From NCBI GenBank assembly GCA_903912525.1, contig CAIWHK010000008.1:17327-81326 (forward strand): a stretch of 64,000 nt of DNA. The letters are read 5' to 3'. The stretch comes from an uncultured bacterium. GTDB lineage: Bacteria; Krumholzibacteriota; Krumholzibacteriia; LZORAL124-64-63. The position numbers were made by a program, and so were the translations under genes. The notes below the pieces were generated by a model. The model did no database searches, was not told the DNA's origin, and saw nothing but the letters and a program-made list of their open reading frames with translations. Shown here piece by piece: positions 1 to 8,393 of the stretch. Every line of letters starts with the position of its first letter. The stretch's first letter is position 1.

Positions 1-92
1 AGTCGGGCCAGACGGTCGCCAGCGGCGTGTATTATGCCAGATTGCAGGCGGGCGATATCAACATCACGCGGGCACTTGTCTTGGTGAAATAG
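1..92 (+). CDS. C-terminal end of a secreted protein with FlgD-type tail (partial)
   Basis: The reading frame beginning at base 3 runs to a TAG at 90-92 and gives SGQTVASGVYYARLQAGD followed by INITRALVLVK. The pattern ASGVYY-x-RL, a short turn, then T-R and a hydrophobic-basic end is the last strand pair of the FlgD-like Ig domain found at the C-terminus of many secreted proteins in the Bacteroidota/Chlorobiota superphylum and neighbouring candidate phyla. The large repeat protein at 23470-26073 ends the same way (ASGLYVYRLEIDG, KMMLVR). Everything upstream lies outside the window, so the main function cannot be told. The next gene begins 54 bases later on the same strand. Confidence 0.8.
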   Translation, partial: SGQTVASGVYYARLQAGDINITRALVLVK

Positions 93-146
93 CGGGCGAC
101 TCGGCGCCGGGAATTTCGGGCTCACACACATCGCGGGGGCGTCAAG

Positions 147-1334
147 ATGTTGCGCGCAGTTGTTCCGTTTCTCGCGCTGATGATTGTGCTTCCTGCTTCG
201 GCAGCGACTCTTCACGTTGCGCGAGATGGGAGCGCTGAGTTCTCGGTGATCCAGGCGGCCGTGGATGCCGCCGCTTCCGGCGACACCATCATGATCGGTC
301 CCGGGCGCTACAATGAGGGAGCGGTTTTGGTGAGCCCGGGATGGACGGACTACGTACGGGTTGTGGTGAAGCAGCCCGAGTTGACATTGATCGGCTCTGG
401 ACAAGACCAGACGATTATTGGGCCCACCACGCCGTGGGATCTTTCCCAGGGCTGGAATGTAGGCATAGAGCTTGGAACGTACTGGGGCAACCGCCGTGTC
501 TGGATTCATGGCATCGGATTCGAGAATATGGCCTATGGCGTAAAGGGTGCAGAAGCGCCGGAATCCGCCGTTATTCGCGATTGTCGCTTCTCTATGAATG
601 CCAATTCGGTCCGGTTTGCCTACGGCGGCGCATTAGAGGTGAACGCCTGCAGATTCGATCTGATGCCCAGAAACTACTATGAACTGGCTGCGCTTGGTAT
701 GCAGTCGGTGCAGGTCGCGGGCTGTCAATTTGTCTTGGCGGCGGAGAATCAATGGACTCAGCGCTCCGTGCATCTGGAATCCACATCGACGGCGACAATT
801 TCTGGATGTTCTTTTGAGGGAGGCGACGGAGGATTGTCGCTCATTGGAGTGGGATCGGCGAGCGTCACCAATTGTGTGTTCAATGACCAAATCTCGTCTC
901 TTATGCATAACCCAATGGGCGTGCAAGTGGCCGCAAGTGCGATGGTAATGAGTGGCTGTGTCTTTGACAAACAGACTAACGCGATCTTCGCACGCGATCA
1001 CTCCGACATCGCAATTTCTCACACTCAGATCCTTGGCGCGAGCGTGGCGTCACTGAATTTTGTGAATTGCAACTCGCTAACTGTCCATGACTGCGTCCTT
1101 GCGCGTGGGGCGCGTTACACGGTGTGGCAGCAGGATCCTTGCGACGTGAAGGCGTCTGCGGCAGATCTGCCTCACTTGGACATGACCAACAACGACTGGG
1201 GCACCTCAAACGCGGACAGCATCGCATCTTGGATCCGCACGTGCCAGTATGTCGTGGACTATGTTCCGTTCATTGGGCAGCCGGTCCCGGTCGAGGCCAC
1301 GTCCTGGGGGTACCTAAAGGCCCTATTTAGATAA
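147..1334 (+). CDS. secreted right-handed parallel beta-helix protein
   Basis: This 395-residue protein has a signal peptide (residues 1 to about 19, ending ASA) and then irregular 20-25 residue coils in which short hydrophobic strands alternate with G, N, S and C, such as ISGCSFEGG, VTNCVFND and MSGCVFDKQ. That is the pattern of pectate-lyase-like right-handed beta-helices. The early SVIQAAVDAAASGDTIMIGPG motif is the usual N-terminal cap of this fold. No catalytic residues can be assigned, so enzyme and structural roles are both open. The protein ends in PVPVEATSWGYLKALFR, a tail almost identical to that of the protein at 48837-49610. Codon use is clearly less GC-biased at third positions than in the rest of the window, which may mean recent acquisition or weak codon selection. 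Confidence 0.8.
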   Translation: MLRAVVPFLALMIVLPASAATLHVARDGSAEFSVIQAAVDAAASGDTIMIGPGRYNEGAVLVSPGWTDYVRVVVKQPELTLIGSGQDQTIIGPTTPWDLSQGWNVGIELGTYWGNRRVWIHGIGFENMAYGVKGAEAPESAVIRDCRFSMNANSVRFAYGGALEVNACRFDLMPRNYYELAALGMQSVQVAGCQFVLAAENQWTQRSVHLESTSTATISGCSFEGGDGGLSLIGVGSASVTNCVFNDQISSLMHNPMGVQVAASAMVMSGCVFDKQTNAIFARDHSDIAISHTQILGASVASLNFVNCNSLTVHDCVLARGARYTVWQQDPCDVKASAADLPHLDMTNNDWGTSNADSIASWIRTCQYVVDYVPFIGQPVPVEATSWGYLKALFR

Positions 1335-1442
1335 TCGCGGTCCGATATCTCTCTCGGTGGAGTCACGCAGATAGCTCCGACCGAGGTGCCACGAGAAGGT
1401 CTCTGACTCTCAGAATCGCGCGTTGGCCACATTATGTTCACA

Positions 1443-1463
1443 GCCCGCCGCTGTCTGGCGGGC
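1443..1463. terminator. GC-rich hairpin, possible weak terminator
   Basis: GCCCGCC and GGCGGGC form a perfect 7-bp stem around a 7-base loop, between the 3' ends of the convergent beta-helix gene and mutM. No clear T-run follows on either strand, so intrinsic termination is only a possibility. The rest of the 195-base gap shows nothing recognisable. Confidence 0.3.
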
Positions 1464-1529
1464 ACAAAATTCCCCGTCCATCGGGAGAAGCTGTCGCCGC
1501 CGAAACACGCCACGCGGCCAACCCGACCT

Positions 1530-2387
1530 TCACCGAGATCCGCGCCGCGCCGGCTCCGGCTGGCACCGCGGGCACCAACAACTCGACCGCCCCCCGATCA
1601 CCATCCGCTCGATCACGGTCCCGCAGTCGCGGCACGGCTCGCCGCCGCGCCCGTACACGCGCAGCTTGCGGCGGAAGTTGCCGGGCTGGCCGTGGAAGTT
1701 GCGGAAGTCCAGGAACGTGGTGCCGCCGTGGTTGATGGCCAGGCGCAGCACCTGCTTCGCGCGGCGCAGCACCTCGCGCAGCACGGCCTCGTCCAGGTCG
1801 CGCGGCTTCGCCAGCGGATGCACGCCCGCCAGGAACAGCGACTCGTCGGCGTAGATGTTGCCCAGCCCCGCGGCCACGCCCTGGTCCAGCAGCACGCTCT
1901 TGAACGGCGCGGCGCGATGCCGCACGCGGTCCAGCCAGTCGTTCGTCTTCACCGTCATCATGTCGGGTCCCACGTGCGCGAGCGCCGCCGGCTCGGTGGC
2001 GTGCTCGACCAGCGTCAGGCGGCCGAACTTGCGCACGTCTCGGAAGTGCACGATGCGTCCATCGAAATCGAAGGTGACGTGGACGTGGCGGTCGGGCGCG
2101 TAGTCGTCGCCCATCGAGTCCTGCGACAGGAACTGGCCGGTCATGCGCAGGTGGATCATCAGGAATGATGACGGCGCCGCGGCATCGTCGGATTCGAACC
2201 GCGCGATGAGGTACTTGCCGTGGCGGTGCAGTCCGGTGAGCGTGCGCCCGACCAGCGCCTTGCGCGCGGCCGCGGCCGACGGCTCGAAGACACCCGGCCA
2301 CTGCACCGACAGCGCGGTCAGGCGGCGACCGGACAGGCCCGCGGACAATGCGCGACCGACGTTCTCGACCTCGGGCAGTTCAGGCAT
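1530..2387 (-). CDS. mutM: formamidopyrimidine-DNA glycosylase (MutM/Fpg)
   Basis: This enzyme is a bifunctional base-excision-repair glycosylase/AP lyase that removes 8-oxoguanine and ring-opened purines. The 285-residue protein starts MPELPEVE, the family signature, with the catalytic Pro2 and Glu3 that form the Schiff base and protonate the substrate. HRHGKYL near residue 55-60 carries the conserved DNA-contacting lysine. The C-terminus has the Fpg zinc finger, CRDC and CWCPRC about 18 residues apart, with the invariant Arg-rich start after IGGR. Length is typical of the family (about 270-290). The ATG overlaps the TGA of the upstream TerB/DnaJ gene by one base (TGATG), which suggests translational coupling. 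Confidence 0.96.
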   Translation of the reverse strand: MPELPEVENVGRALSAGLSGRRLTALSVQWPGVFEPSAAAARKALVGRTLTGLHRHGKYLIARFESDDAAAPSSFLMIHLRMTGQFLSQDSMGDDYAPDRHVHVTFDFDGRIVHFRDVRKFGRLTLVEHATEPAALAHVGPDMMTVKTNDWLDRVRHRAAPFKSVLLDQGVAAGLGNIYADESLFLAGVHPLAKPRDLDEAVLREVLRRAKQVLRLAINHGGTTFLDFRNFHGQPGNFRRKLRVYGRGGEPCRDCGTVIERMVIGGRSSCWCPRCQPEPARRGSR

Positions 2388-3172
2388 CAGAGACCCCGCG
2401 CATCCTTGACCGCTTCGTAGGCGCCGTTGACGGCGCGCATCTTCTCGTCGGCGAACTTCTTGAAGTCCTCGCCCATGCCCTTGTTCACCACGACGTCGGG
2501 ATGGTACTCGCGCGCCAGGCGGCGGTAGGCCTTCTTCACTTCGTCGTCGGTGGCGTCGCGCGTCACGCCCAGCACGGCGTACGAGGCGTCGATGCTGTGG
2601 CGCGGGTCGAACATCGCGACCGCTTCCTCGTAGTCGCGCGCCGACAGGCCCAGTTCGCGCGCGATCGAGCGCAGCAGGCGGTTCTCGGCCGGGTCCAGCT
2701 GCGCGTCGGCGGTGGCCACGATCATCAGCAGGGCGATCAGGTCGCGCAGCCGGTCTGGCTGGTGGCCGATCAGGGCGCGGACCTGGCGGGCGAACTCCTC
2801 GGCCGGGACGTGGGAATCGCGGGCCTGGTTGAACAGGCCGGCGGCCACGCGGCGGTCCTCGACCGACATGCCCAGGCGGTCGCGCAGGAACGTGTCGAAC
2901 GAGCGCACTTCCTGCTCGGTGACCCGGCCGTCGGCCTTGGCCACCTTGGCGGCCAGGCTGATCATCGCCACCAGGAAGGCCTGCTGGGCCTGGCGCGTGT
3001 CGCGCACCGGGCCGCCATAACCCGTTGCCCCGTAAGGACGCCCCGGATCCCGCGCGACGCGCGAGCCGCCGATGCCGATGTTCGAGCCGATGGCCCCGCC
3101 CAGGATGGCGCCCAGGGGGCCGCCCATCATGAATCCCAGACCGCCTCCGACCAATGTGCCCAGCAGACCCAT
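2387..3172 (-). CDS. TerB-like/DnaJ-domain protein (DjlA-like)
   Basis: The 261-residue protein begins MGLLGTLVGGGLGFMMGG, a Gly-rich hydrophobic N-terminus that could insert in the membrane. A central all-helical region follows (about 85-190, with KVAKADGRVTEQEV and TADAQLDPAEN) and matches the TerB/DjlA acidic-helix fold. The last 65 residues are a J domain with YAVLGV, AYRRLAREYHPD and the HPD tripeptide needed to stimulate DnaK ATPase. Order and size match DjlA-type membrane co-chaperones. I placed the start at 3172 because the open frame extends 72 codons further upstream without a plausible protein and the Gly-rich segment is typical of the family. It is co-transcribed with mutM. Confidence 0.85.
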   Translation of the reverse strand: MGLLGTLVGGGLGFMMGGPLGAILGGAIGSNIGIGGSRVARDPGRPYGATGYGGPVRDTRQAQQAFLVAMISLAAKVAKADGRVTEQEVRSFDTFLRDRLGMSVEDRRVAAGLFNQARDSHVPAEEFARQVRALIGHQPDRLRDLIALLMIVATADAQLDPAENRLLRSIARELGLSARDYEEAVAMFDPRHSIDASYAVLGVTRDATDDEVKKAYRRLAREYHPDVVVNKGMGEDFKKFADEKMRAVNGAYEAVKDARGL

Positions 3173-3356
3173 GCGTGTGCCTTTCCGTCCTGTTTCCGAA
3201 GGGGGACCAGCATGATAGGAAGCGCCGGTCCCCGGGGCAACCATACCTAAGGAAGTCACATAGTATTCAAGCGTCCCGCCGTGAAGCCGATATGCACGCA
3301 GAACATACCGCGCGCCGCGGGAACCGGCGCCAACCACCGCTCCGGGGGGGACGCAC

Positions 3357-3761
3357 GTGAACATTCTTGTCGTGGAAGACGATTTCATCAGCCGCCGCCT
3401 GCTGTGCCGCTACCTGGAGAAGACGGGCGAGTGCGACGTCGCGATCAACGGCAACGAGGCCGTGACGGCCGTGCACGAAGCCATCGACAACGGCGAGCCC
3501 TACGACCTCATCTGCCTGGACATCATGATGCCGGGCATGGGCGGCCAGGAAGCGCTGACGGCGATCCGCAAGCTCGAGTCCGAGCACGGGATGCACGTGG
3601 GCCAGGGCTCGCGCGTCATCATGACCACGGCGCTCGAGGACCACGCCACCATCCGCCGCGCGTTCAACGCCACGGCCGACGGCTACGTGGTCAAGCCGAT
3701 CGAGAAAGTGAAGCTGTTCAAGCTTCTCGAGGAACTCGGGCTGCTGTCGGCGTCGGCATGA
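3357..3761 (+). CDS. CheY-like single-domain response regulator
   Basis: A 134-residue stand-alone receiver domain. The acidic pocket is EDD at residues 7-9, the phosphoacceptor is Asp55 in LICLDIMMPGM, the switch Thr lies in VIMTTALED near residue 90 and the conserved Lys in GYVVKPIEK near 113. There is no output domain, so it should act by protein contact like CheY. The start codon is GTG after a G-rich stretch. It lies 20 bases upstream of cheR, and a second receiver follows cheR, giving a CheY-CheR-CheY cluster without cheA, cheB or cheW in view. Confidence 0.92.
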   Translation: MNILVVEDDFISRRLLCRYLEKTGECDVAINGNEAVTAVHEAIDNGEPYDLICLDIMMPGMGGQEALTAIRKLESEHGMHVGQGSRVIMTTALEDHATIRRAFNATADGYVVKPIEKVKLFKLLEELGLLSASA

Positions 3762-3780
3762 CGAATCACGGGAGCGATTC

Positions 3781-4653
3781 ATGACCCCCGTCGTGGCTCC
3801 GCCGCGGCTCGATGCCCCCGGCGACCGGATCAGCGATCGCGAGTTCAACGCGATCCGCGAACTGGTCTACGCGCGGTTCGGCATCACCCTGGGCGATCAC
3901 AAGAAGAGCCTGGTGGTGGGTCGGTTGCAGAAGGTGCTGGCCAAGCGCGGCTTCCGCACGTTCCAGCAGTACTACGAGTGGTTGAAGAGCGATGCGACCG
4001 GCAGCGGCCTGGAAGAGCTGGCCAACCGCATCACGACCAACCACACGTTCTTCAACCGCGAGCCGGCGCACTTCGAGTTCTTCGCCGACACGCTGCTGCC
4101 GCAGCTGGTGGAGAAGCGCCGGGCCGAGGGCAAGCGCGAGCTCCGGCTGTGGTGCGCGGGGTGCTCGTCGGGCGAGGAACCCTATACGCTGATGATGCTG
4201 ATGCGCGAACATCTGGGCTCCGAAGCCTCCGGCTGGAAGACGGTCCTGCTGGCGACGGACCTTTCGGAGACGGCCCTGCGCAAGGCCATCGCCGGCGTCT
4301 ACGACCAGGAGCGCGTCAGCCAGATGCCGCTGCACCTGCGCCGCCGCTGGTTCGTGAACCAGAAGGACGGCAACGTCCGCGTGCACGACGACATCCGCAA
4401 GGCGGTCATCTACCGCCGCCACAACCTGATGTCGGCCACGTTCCCGTTCAAGCACCAGTTCGACGCGGTGTTCTGCCGCAACGTGATGATCTATTTCGAC
4501 CACCAGACGCGGATGGACCTGGTGACCAAGTTCCATCACCACACAGCGCCCGGCGGCTACCTGTTCATCGGACACTCGGAGACGCTCGGCCGTGACGAGA
4601 CGGCCTACGAGTACGTGCTGCCGGCCCTCTATCGCAAGCGCCCGCAGGGCTGA
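3781..4653 (+). CDS. cheR: CheR-type chemoreceptor methyltransferase
   Basis: This enzyme methylates chemoreceptor glutamates using S-adenosylmethionine. The 290-residue protein has the small helical CheR N-domain (about 15-80, FNAIRELVYARFGI) and the methyltransferase domain, with the SAM-binding motif LWCAGCSSGEEPYT and later FDAVFCRNVMIYFD, both hallmark CheR sequences. Length is normal. The ribosome binding site GGGAG lies in the loop of a 5-bp GAATC/GATTC hairpin ending one base before the ATG. A chemoreceptor lies far off at 59.5 kb, so methylation of that or other receptors is plausible but not shown. Confidence 0.93.
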   Translation: MTPVVAPPRLDAPGDRISDREFNAIRELVYARFGITLGDHKKSLVVGRLQKVLAKRGFRTFQQYYEWLKSDATGSGLEELANRITTNHTFFNREPAHFEFFADTLLPQLVEKRRAEGKRELRLWCAGCSSGEEPYTLMMLMREHLGSEASGWKTVLLATDLSETALRKAIAGVYDQERVSQMPLHLRRRWFVNQKDGNVRVHDDIRKAVIYRRHNLMSATFPFKHQFDAVFCRNVMIYFDHQTRMDLVTKFHHHTAPGGYLFIGHSETLGRDETAYEYVLPALYRKRPQG

Positions 4654-4663
4654 GGAGACCATC

Positions 4664-5050
4664 ATGGCCCGGATCCTGATTGCCGAAGACGACCCGATGG
4701 TGCGCCGTTCCATCGCCAAGGGACTGGCCGAGCTGCAGCACGACCTGCTGTTCGTCAGCGATGGCATCCACGCGATCGACGTGCTGCGCTGCAACGACGG
4801 CATCGACCTGCTGATCACCGACATCTCGATGCCGCTGCTGGACGGCCGCCAGCTGGTCAGCACGGTGATGCACGACAAGGTGCTCCGCCAGGTGCCGGTG
4901 TTGATCATGTCCGGCGTGGTGAGCGTCGGCGAGATCGCCGACCTGATCGACCTCGGGGCCACGAAGTTCCTCGCCAAGCCGCTCAATTTCGAGGCGCTGC
5001 GCGAGGACGTCTCCCAGTGCCTGGGACTGCGGCTTTCCGGCGCCCGGTGA
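4664..5050 (+). CDS. CheY-like response regulator
   Basis: A 128-residue receiver domain without output domain: acidic residues in AEDD (7-10), phosphoacceptor Asp53 in LLITDISMPLLDG, Ser in LIMSGVV near 86 and Lys in FLAKPLNFE near 107. I chose the ATG at 4664, ten bases after the cheR stop, because GAGGAG-like sequence precedes it and the protein then begins MARILIAEDD, as receivers do; an open frame upstream of it only reads through cheR in another frame. It is the second receiver of the CheY-CheR-CheY set. Confidence 0.92.
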   Translation: MARILIAEDDPMVRRSIAKGLAELQHDLLFVSDGIHAIDVLRCNDGIDLLITDISMPLLDGRQLVSTVMHDKVLRQVPVLIMSGVVSVGEIADLIDLGATKFLAKPLNFEALREDVSQCLGLRLSGAR

Positions 5051-5183
5051 CCCGTTTACGACCGGCCCCTTGCCCCGCGCGCGACCCTGTTGTCGCCGTG
5101 GTTGGCAAGGGGCCGTTTCCGTCATATCGTGCGAACAGGCGCCCGGAAGGCGCCCGTCGCCGTACCCCCAGGAGTTGACCACG

Positions 5184-7037
5184 ATGGCCTCGTACCGCCA
5201 GGAACGCATGCTGGCCGATGCCGGCGCAGCCGCCGGCAATGCCCCCATCGAGCGTGACCGCATCGAGGCCCGCTACAAGTGGCGCCCCGAGCTGATCTAC
5301 GTCGACTGGGCGGCCTGGGAGAACGACTTCATGGGCCTGGAAGCGGGCCTGCCCGCGCTGGCGTCGCTGCAGGGGACCCTGGACGGGTCGGGCACGGCGT
5401 TGCTGGGCGCTATCGATGCCATCCACGACGCCCGCCGGCGGCTGGAGCGGCTGCTGATCTTCGCCAACCTGCGCAGCGACGAGGACACGCGCGTCGGCGA
5501 GAACACGGCCCGCAAGGGGCGGGCGGCCAGCCTCTCGGTGCGCTACGCCGAGGCGGCCAGCTGGTTCGAGTCCGAGGTGCTGGAGATCGAGCCCGCGAAG
5601 CTGTCCGAACTGGTGGCGGCCGCGCCCGGCCTGGCCGGGTACGCGCACTTCTTCGACAACATCCACCGTGGCCGCGCGCACACGCTGCCGGCCGAGCAGG
5701 AGGCGCTGCTGGCCGGCGCCGGCCTGATGGCGCGCGGGGCTGGGCAGGTCTTCAACGCCTTCGACAACGCCGACCTGAAGCTGGGCGACGTGACGGACGA
5801 GGACGGTCGCCGCGTCACGCTGACGAAGGCGCGCCACCAGAAGTTCATGAAGTCACGCGACCGCCGGCTGCGGCAGGATTCGTTCGAGATGTTCCTGGAC
5901 GCCTACGGTGCGATGCAGAACACGCTGGCGGCCAACCTCGACGCCAACGTGAAGAACCACGTCTTCTTCGCGCAGGCCCGCCGCCACGAGAGTGCGCTGG
6001 AATCGGCGCTGCACCCGGATGCCGTGGCGCCCGCCGTGTTCCATTCGCTGATCGAGACGGTCAGCGCCAACACGGCCGTCATCCACCGGTACACCGCGCT
6101 GAAGAGGCGCGTGCTGGGGCTGGACCCGCTGCACGAGCACGACCTGGCGGCGCCGATGTTCGCCGACGGCGAGTTCACGTTCGAGTACGACGACGCCTGC
6201 ACCATGCTGCTGGATGCGTTTGCGCCGCTGGGGCCGGCCTATGTCGGGACGGTGCGGGACGGCATCGGCGGCGGCTGGATCGACGTGCACGAGAACGCGG
6301 GCAAGCGCAGCGGCGGCTACTCGAGCGGCTCGTACGACACGGCGCCGTACATCCTGCTGAACTGGAGCGGCCAGCTGGGCGACACCTTCACGCTGGCGCA
6401 CGAGCTGGGCCATTCGCTGCACACCTGGCTGGCCTCGCGCAACCAGCCCTATGTGTACGGCGACTACCCCATCTTCACGGCCGAGGTCGCCTCGACCTTC
6501 AACGAGCTGCTGACGATGGACCACCTGCTGCGCACGACGACCGACCCGCGGCGCCGGCTGTACCTGCTGGACTACCACCTGTCGCAGATCAACAGCACGG
6601 TGTTCAGGCAGACGATGTTCGCCGAATTCGAGCTGCGCATCCACCAGCTGGGCGAGCAGGGTGGAACGCTGACGGCCGAGTGGCTGAACGCCCTCTATCT
6701 GGAGCTGCTGGTCAAGTACTGGGGCCCCCAGGTGGCCTTCGATGCGGTCCGCAGCCCGCTCACCTGGAGCCGCATCCCGCACTTCTTCTACAACTTCTAC
6801 GTCTACCAGTACGCCACGGCGTACTCGGCGGCCGTGGCGCTGTCCCGCCGGGTCTTGGCCGGTGGGGACACGGAGCGGGAACAATACCTCGACATCCTGC
6901 GTTCGGGGTGCAGCCGTTATCCCGTCGAGACGGTCCGTCTGGGTGGTGTGGACCTGGCCTCGCCTGGTCCCATGCAGGACGTCATTGCGCTGTTCGGGGA
7001 ACTCGTGGACCAGGTCGAATCGCTGCTGGAGTCGTGA
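5184..7037 (+). CDS. pepF: oligoendopeptidase F family zinc metallopeptidase (M3)
   Basis: A cytoplasmic peptidase that cleaves short peptides. The 617-residue protein has the M3 zinc site HELGH with His406, Glu407 and His410, and the third ligand Glu434 in FTAEVASTFNE, 24 residues beyond the second His. The N-terminal helical half (about 1-200) and the region WGRIPHF/YQYATAYSAAVALS-like C-terminus match PepF. I start at 5184 because CAGGAG lies at a good distance upstream and the upstream extension is low-complexity. The following secreted-protein gene starts 2 bases after the stop, so the two are probably co-transcribed. Confidence 0.93.
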   Translation: MASYRQERMLADAGAAAGNAPIERDRIEARYKWRPELIYVDWAAWENDFMGLEAGLPALASLQGTLDGSGTALLGAIDAIHDARRRLERLLIFANLRSDEDTRVGENTARKGRAASLSVRYAEAASWFESEVLEIEPAKLSELVAAAPGLAGYAHFFDNIHRGRAHTLPAEQEALLAGAGLMARGAGQVFNAFDNADLKLGDVTDEDGRRVTLTKARHQKFMKSRDRRLRQDSFEMFLDAYGAMQNTLAANLDANVKNHVFFAQARRHESALESALHPDAVAPAVFHSLIETVSANTAVIHRYTALKRRVLGLDPLHEHDLAAPMFADGEFTFEYDDACTMLLDAFAPLGPAYVGTVRDGIGGGWIDVHENAGKRSGGYSSGSYDTAPYILLNWSGQLGDTFTLAHELGHSLHTWLASRNQPYVYGDYPIFTAEVASTFNELLTMDHLLRTTTDPRRRLYLLDYHLSQINSTVFRQTMFAEFELRIHQLGEQGGTLTAEWLNALYLELLVKYWGPQVAFDAVRSPLTWSRIPHFFYNFYVYQYATAYSAAVALSRRVLAGGDTEREQYLDILRSGCSRYPVETVRLGGVDLASPGPMQDVIALFGELVDQVESLLES

Positions 7038-7039
7038 CC

Positions 7040-7678
7040 ATGAAGAGACTGCGCCGTGTCACACCGGTTTTCCTGCTGGCGATCGCCGTCCTGGCCGCCG
7101 CACCCTGCCTGGCGGCGCCGCAGCCGATCCGGCCGGCTCCCGCGTCGGGCCAGACGTTCGGCGGCCTGCCCGACAGCAAGAATTCCATTCCGTACAAGTC
7201 GCCCGATGGCCGCTTCCAGGTGACCTTTCCCTCCGGATGCGCCCGCCTGCGCACGCGGACCAATGCCCAGCCCGACAAGGCCACGGAAGTCGTCTCGCAG
7301 GTCGTCTTCACCACCTGCGACCGCGCCAACGTCAAGAACGAGGGCTGCAGCGTGATCGCCATGCTGGGGTATGCCCGCGACGTCAAGGGCCAGGCGGCGG
7401 CGGACCGGGTGCTGGCCGAGGTGACCCGGCAACTGGAGGGCTACGGCGTCAAGCCGGTCAGGCAGACCCCGATGCGGCGCGACTTCGGCGCGCGCGGGGT
7501 GGTCGAGGGGATCGACATCCAGGCCCAGGGCCCCGACGGGGCCGGCGACTTCTGGATCCGCGGACTGCTCCTGGGCGACGACATCTATATCGTGATGGCC
7601 TGGAAGGCCTCCGGCGGGCTGTGGACCGACCCGGTGTACGCGCAGTTCTTCGATACTTTCCGGCCCTGGGCGGACTAG
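7040..7678 (+). CDS. exported protein of unknown function
   Basis: A 212-residue protein with a clear signal peptide (KRLRR, then a hydrophobic run to about residue 25 ending CLAAP). The mature part is mostly polar with FTTCDRANVKNEGCSV, where two cysteines could pair, and a C-terminal hydrophobic segment ILGDDIYIVMAWKASGG. I do not recognise a family. It begins 2 bases after pepF and shares its strand. A periplasmic or surface role is inferred only from the leader. Confidence 0.7.
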   Translation: MKRLRRVTPVFLLAIAVLAAAPCLAAPQPIRPAPASGQTFGGLPDSKNSIPYKSPDGRFQVTFPSGCARLRTRTNAQPDKATEVVSQVVFTTCDRANVKNEGCSVIAMLGYARDVKGQAAADRVLAEVTRQLEGYGVKPVRQTPMRRDFGARGVVEGIDIQAQGPDGAGDFWIRGLLLGDDIYIVMAWKASGGLWTDPVYAQFFDTFRPWAD

Positions 7679-7759
7679 CCCGGGGCCCTCCCCCTCCTGG
7701 ACCCCTGCATGATGATTTTTCCCCTTTACGAACCCCCTTCTTGTGTCGATCTTTGTAGG

Positions 7760-7791
7760 GACAAAAACATTTTGTCGGTATTGAAATACCG
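7760..7791. promoter_or_regulatory. two touching dyads upstream of the DtxR-feo operon, probable operator
   Basis: GACAAAA-aca-TTTTGTC (7760-7776) is a perfect 7-bp inverted repeat, and it shares its last base with CGGTATT-ga-AATACCG (7776-7791), another perfect 7-bp inverted repeat. They lie 33 bases before the start of the DtxR-type regulator, the first gene of the iron uptake cluster. A DtxR-family dimer pair binding adjacent half-sites is a natural reading. I could not place a convincing -35/-10 pair here. Confidence 0.6.
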
Positions 7792-7824
7792 TTTTCGACT
7801 TGTCGCCCGGGAGGTCGAGGCCAG

Positions 7825-8391
7825 ATGCCTGCCGAAGAACTCCAGCTGAGCGCCAGTCTCGAGGACTACCTCGAGGCGATCTACCACACCGTGTCGGCCA
7901 AGGGCGCCGCGCGGGCCAAGGACCTGGTGCTGCGCATGGGCGTGCACAACTCGTCCGTGACGCAGGCGCTGCGGTCGCTGTCGGAAAAGAAGCTCATCAA
8001 CTACGCGCCGTACGACGTGATCACGCTGACGGAGCCGGGCGAAGCCCTGGCGCTGGGCGTGGTGCGACGCCACGTGACGCTGTCGAAGTTCCTGGGCAAC
8101 GTGCTGGGCCTGCCCGAGGGCGAGGCCGACGCCGAGGCGTGCCGTCTCGAACATGCGGTCAGCGCCGGCGTGCTGCACCGGTTGGTGCGGTTCGTCGAGT
8201 ACTTCGAGAGCTGTCCGCAGAACGACGTGCGCTGGGATGTGGCGTCGGGCGCCTTCTGCTGCAACGTCGCCGGCTCATCGGGCCCCACTTGCGGGCGCGA
8301 CGCGTGCGGGGGCGGGCTCGACCTGGTGTCGCTGGCATCGCCGGCGTCGCAGGCGCCGGCCGACGACGACCGTATCGGCGGGGTGGTGTAG
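7825..8391 (+). CDS. DtxR/MntR-family metal-dependent transcriptional regulator
   Basis: A 188-residue protein whose first 65 residues form the DtxR winged helix (LEDYLEAIYHTV, ARAKDLVLRMGVHNSSVTQALRSL, LTEPGEALA), followed by the dimerisation/metal-binding segment (VRRHVTLSKFLGNVLGL, EACRLEHAVS). The E-x-x-x-x-E-H pattern is the family metal ligand. The C-terminal part is unusual: instead of an SH3-like domain it has five cysteines (ESCPQ, FCCN, TCGRDAC) and then a disordered tail, so an extra metal or Fe-S site is possible. SH3-like FeoA is encoded just downstream as a separate gene. It probably represses feo in response to iron and may act at 7760-7791. Confidence 0.88.
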   Translation: MPAEELQLSASLEDYLEAIYHTVSAKGAARAKDLVLRMGVHNSSVTQALRSLSEKKLINYAPYDVITLTEPGEALALGVVRRHVTLSKFLGNVLGLPEGEADAEACRLEHAVSAGVLHRLVRFVEYFESCPQNDVRWDVASGAFCCNVAGSSGPTCGRDACGGGLDLVSLASPASQAPADDDRIGGVV

Positions 8392-8393
8392 CG

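Noticed and set aside
3202..3243. GGGGACC and GGTCCCC inverted repeat upstream of the TerB/DnaJ gene
   Set aside because: The 28-base loop and the simple sequence make a chance match in GC-rich DNA likely.
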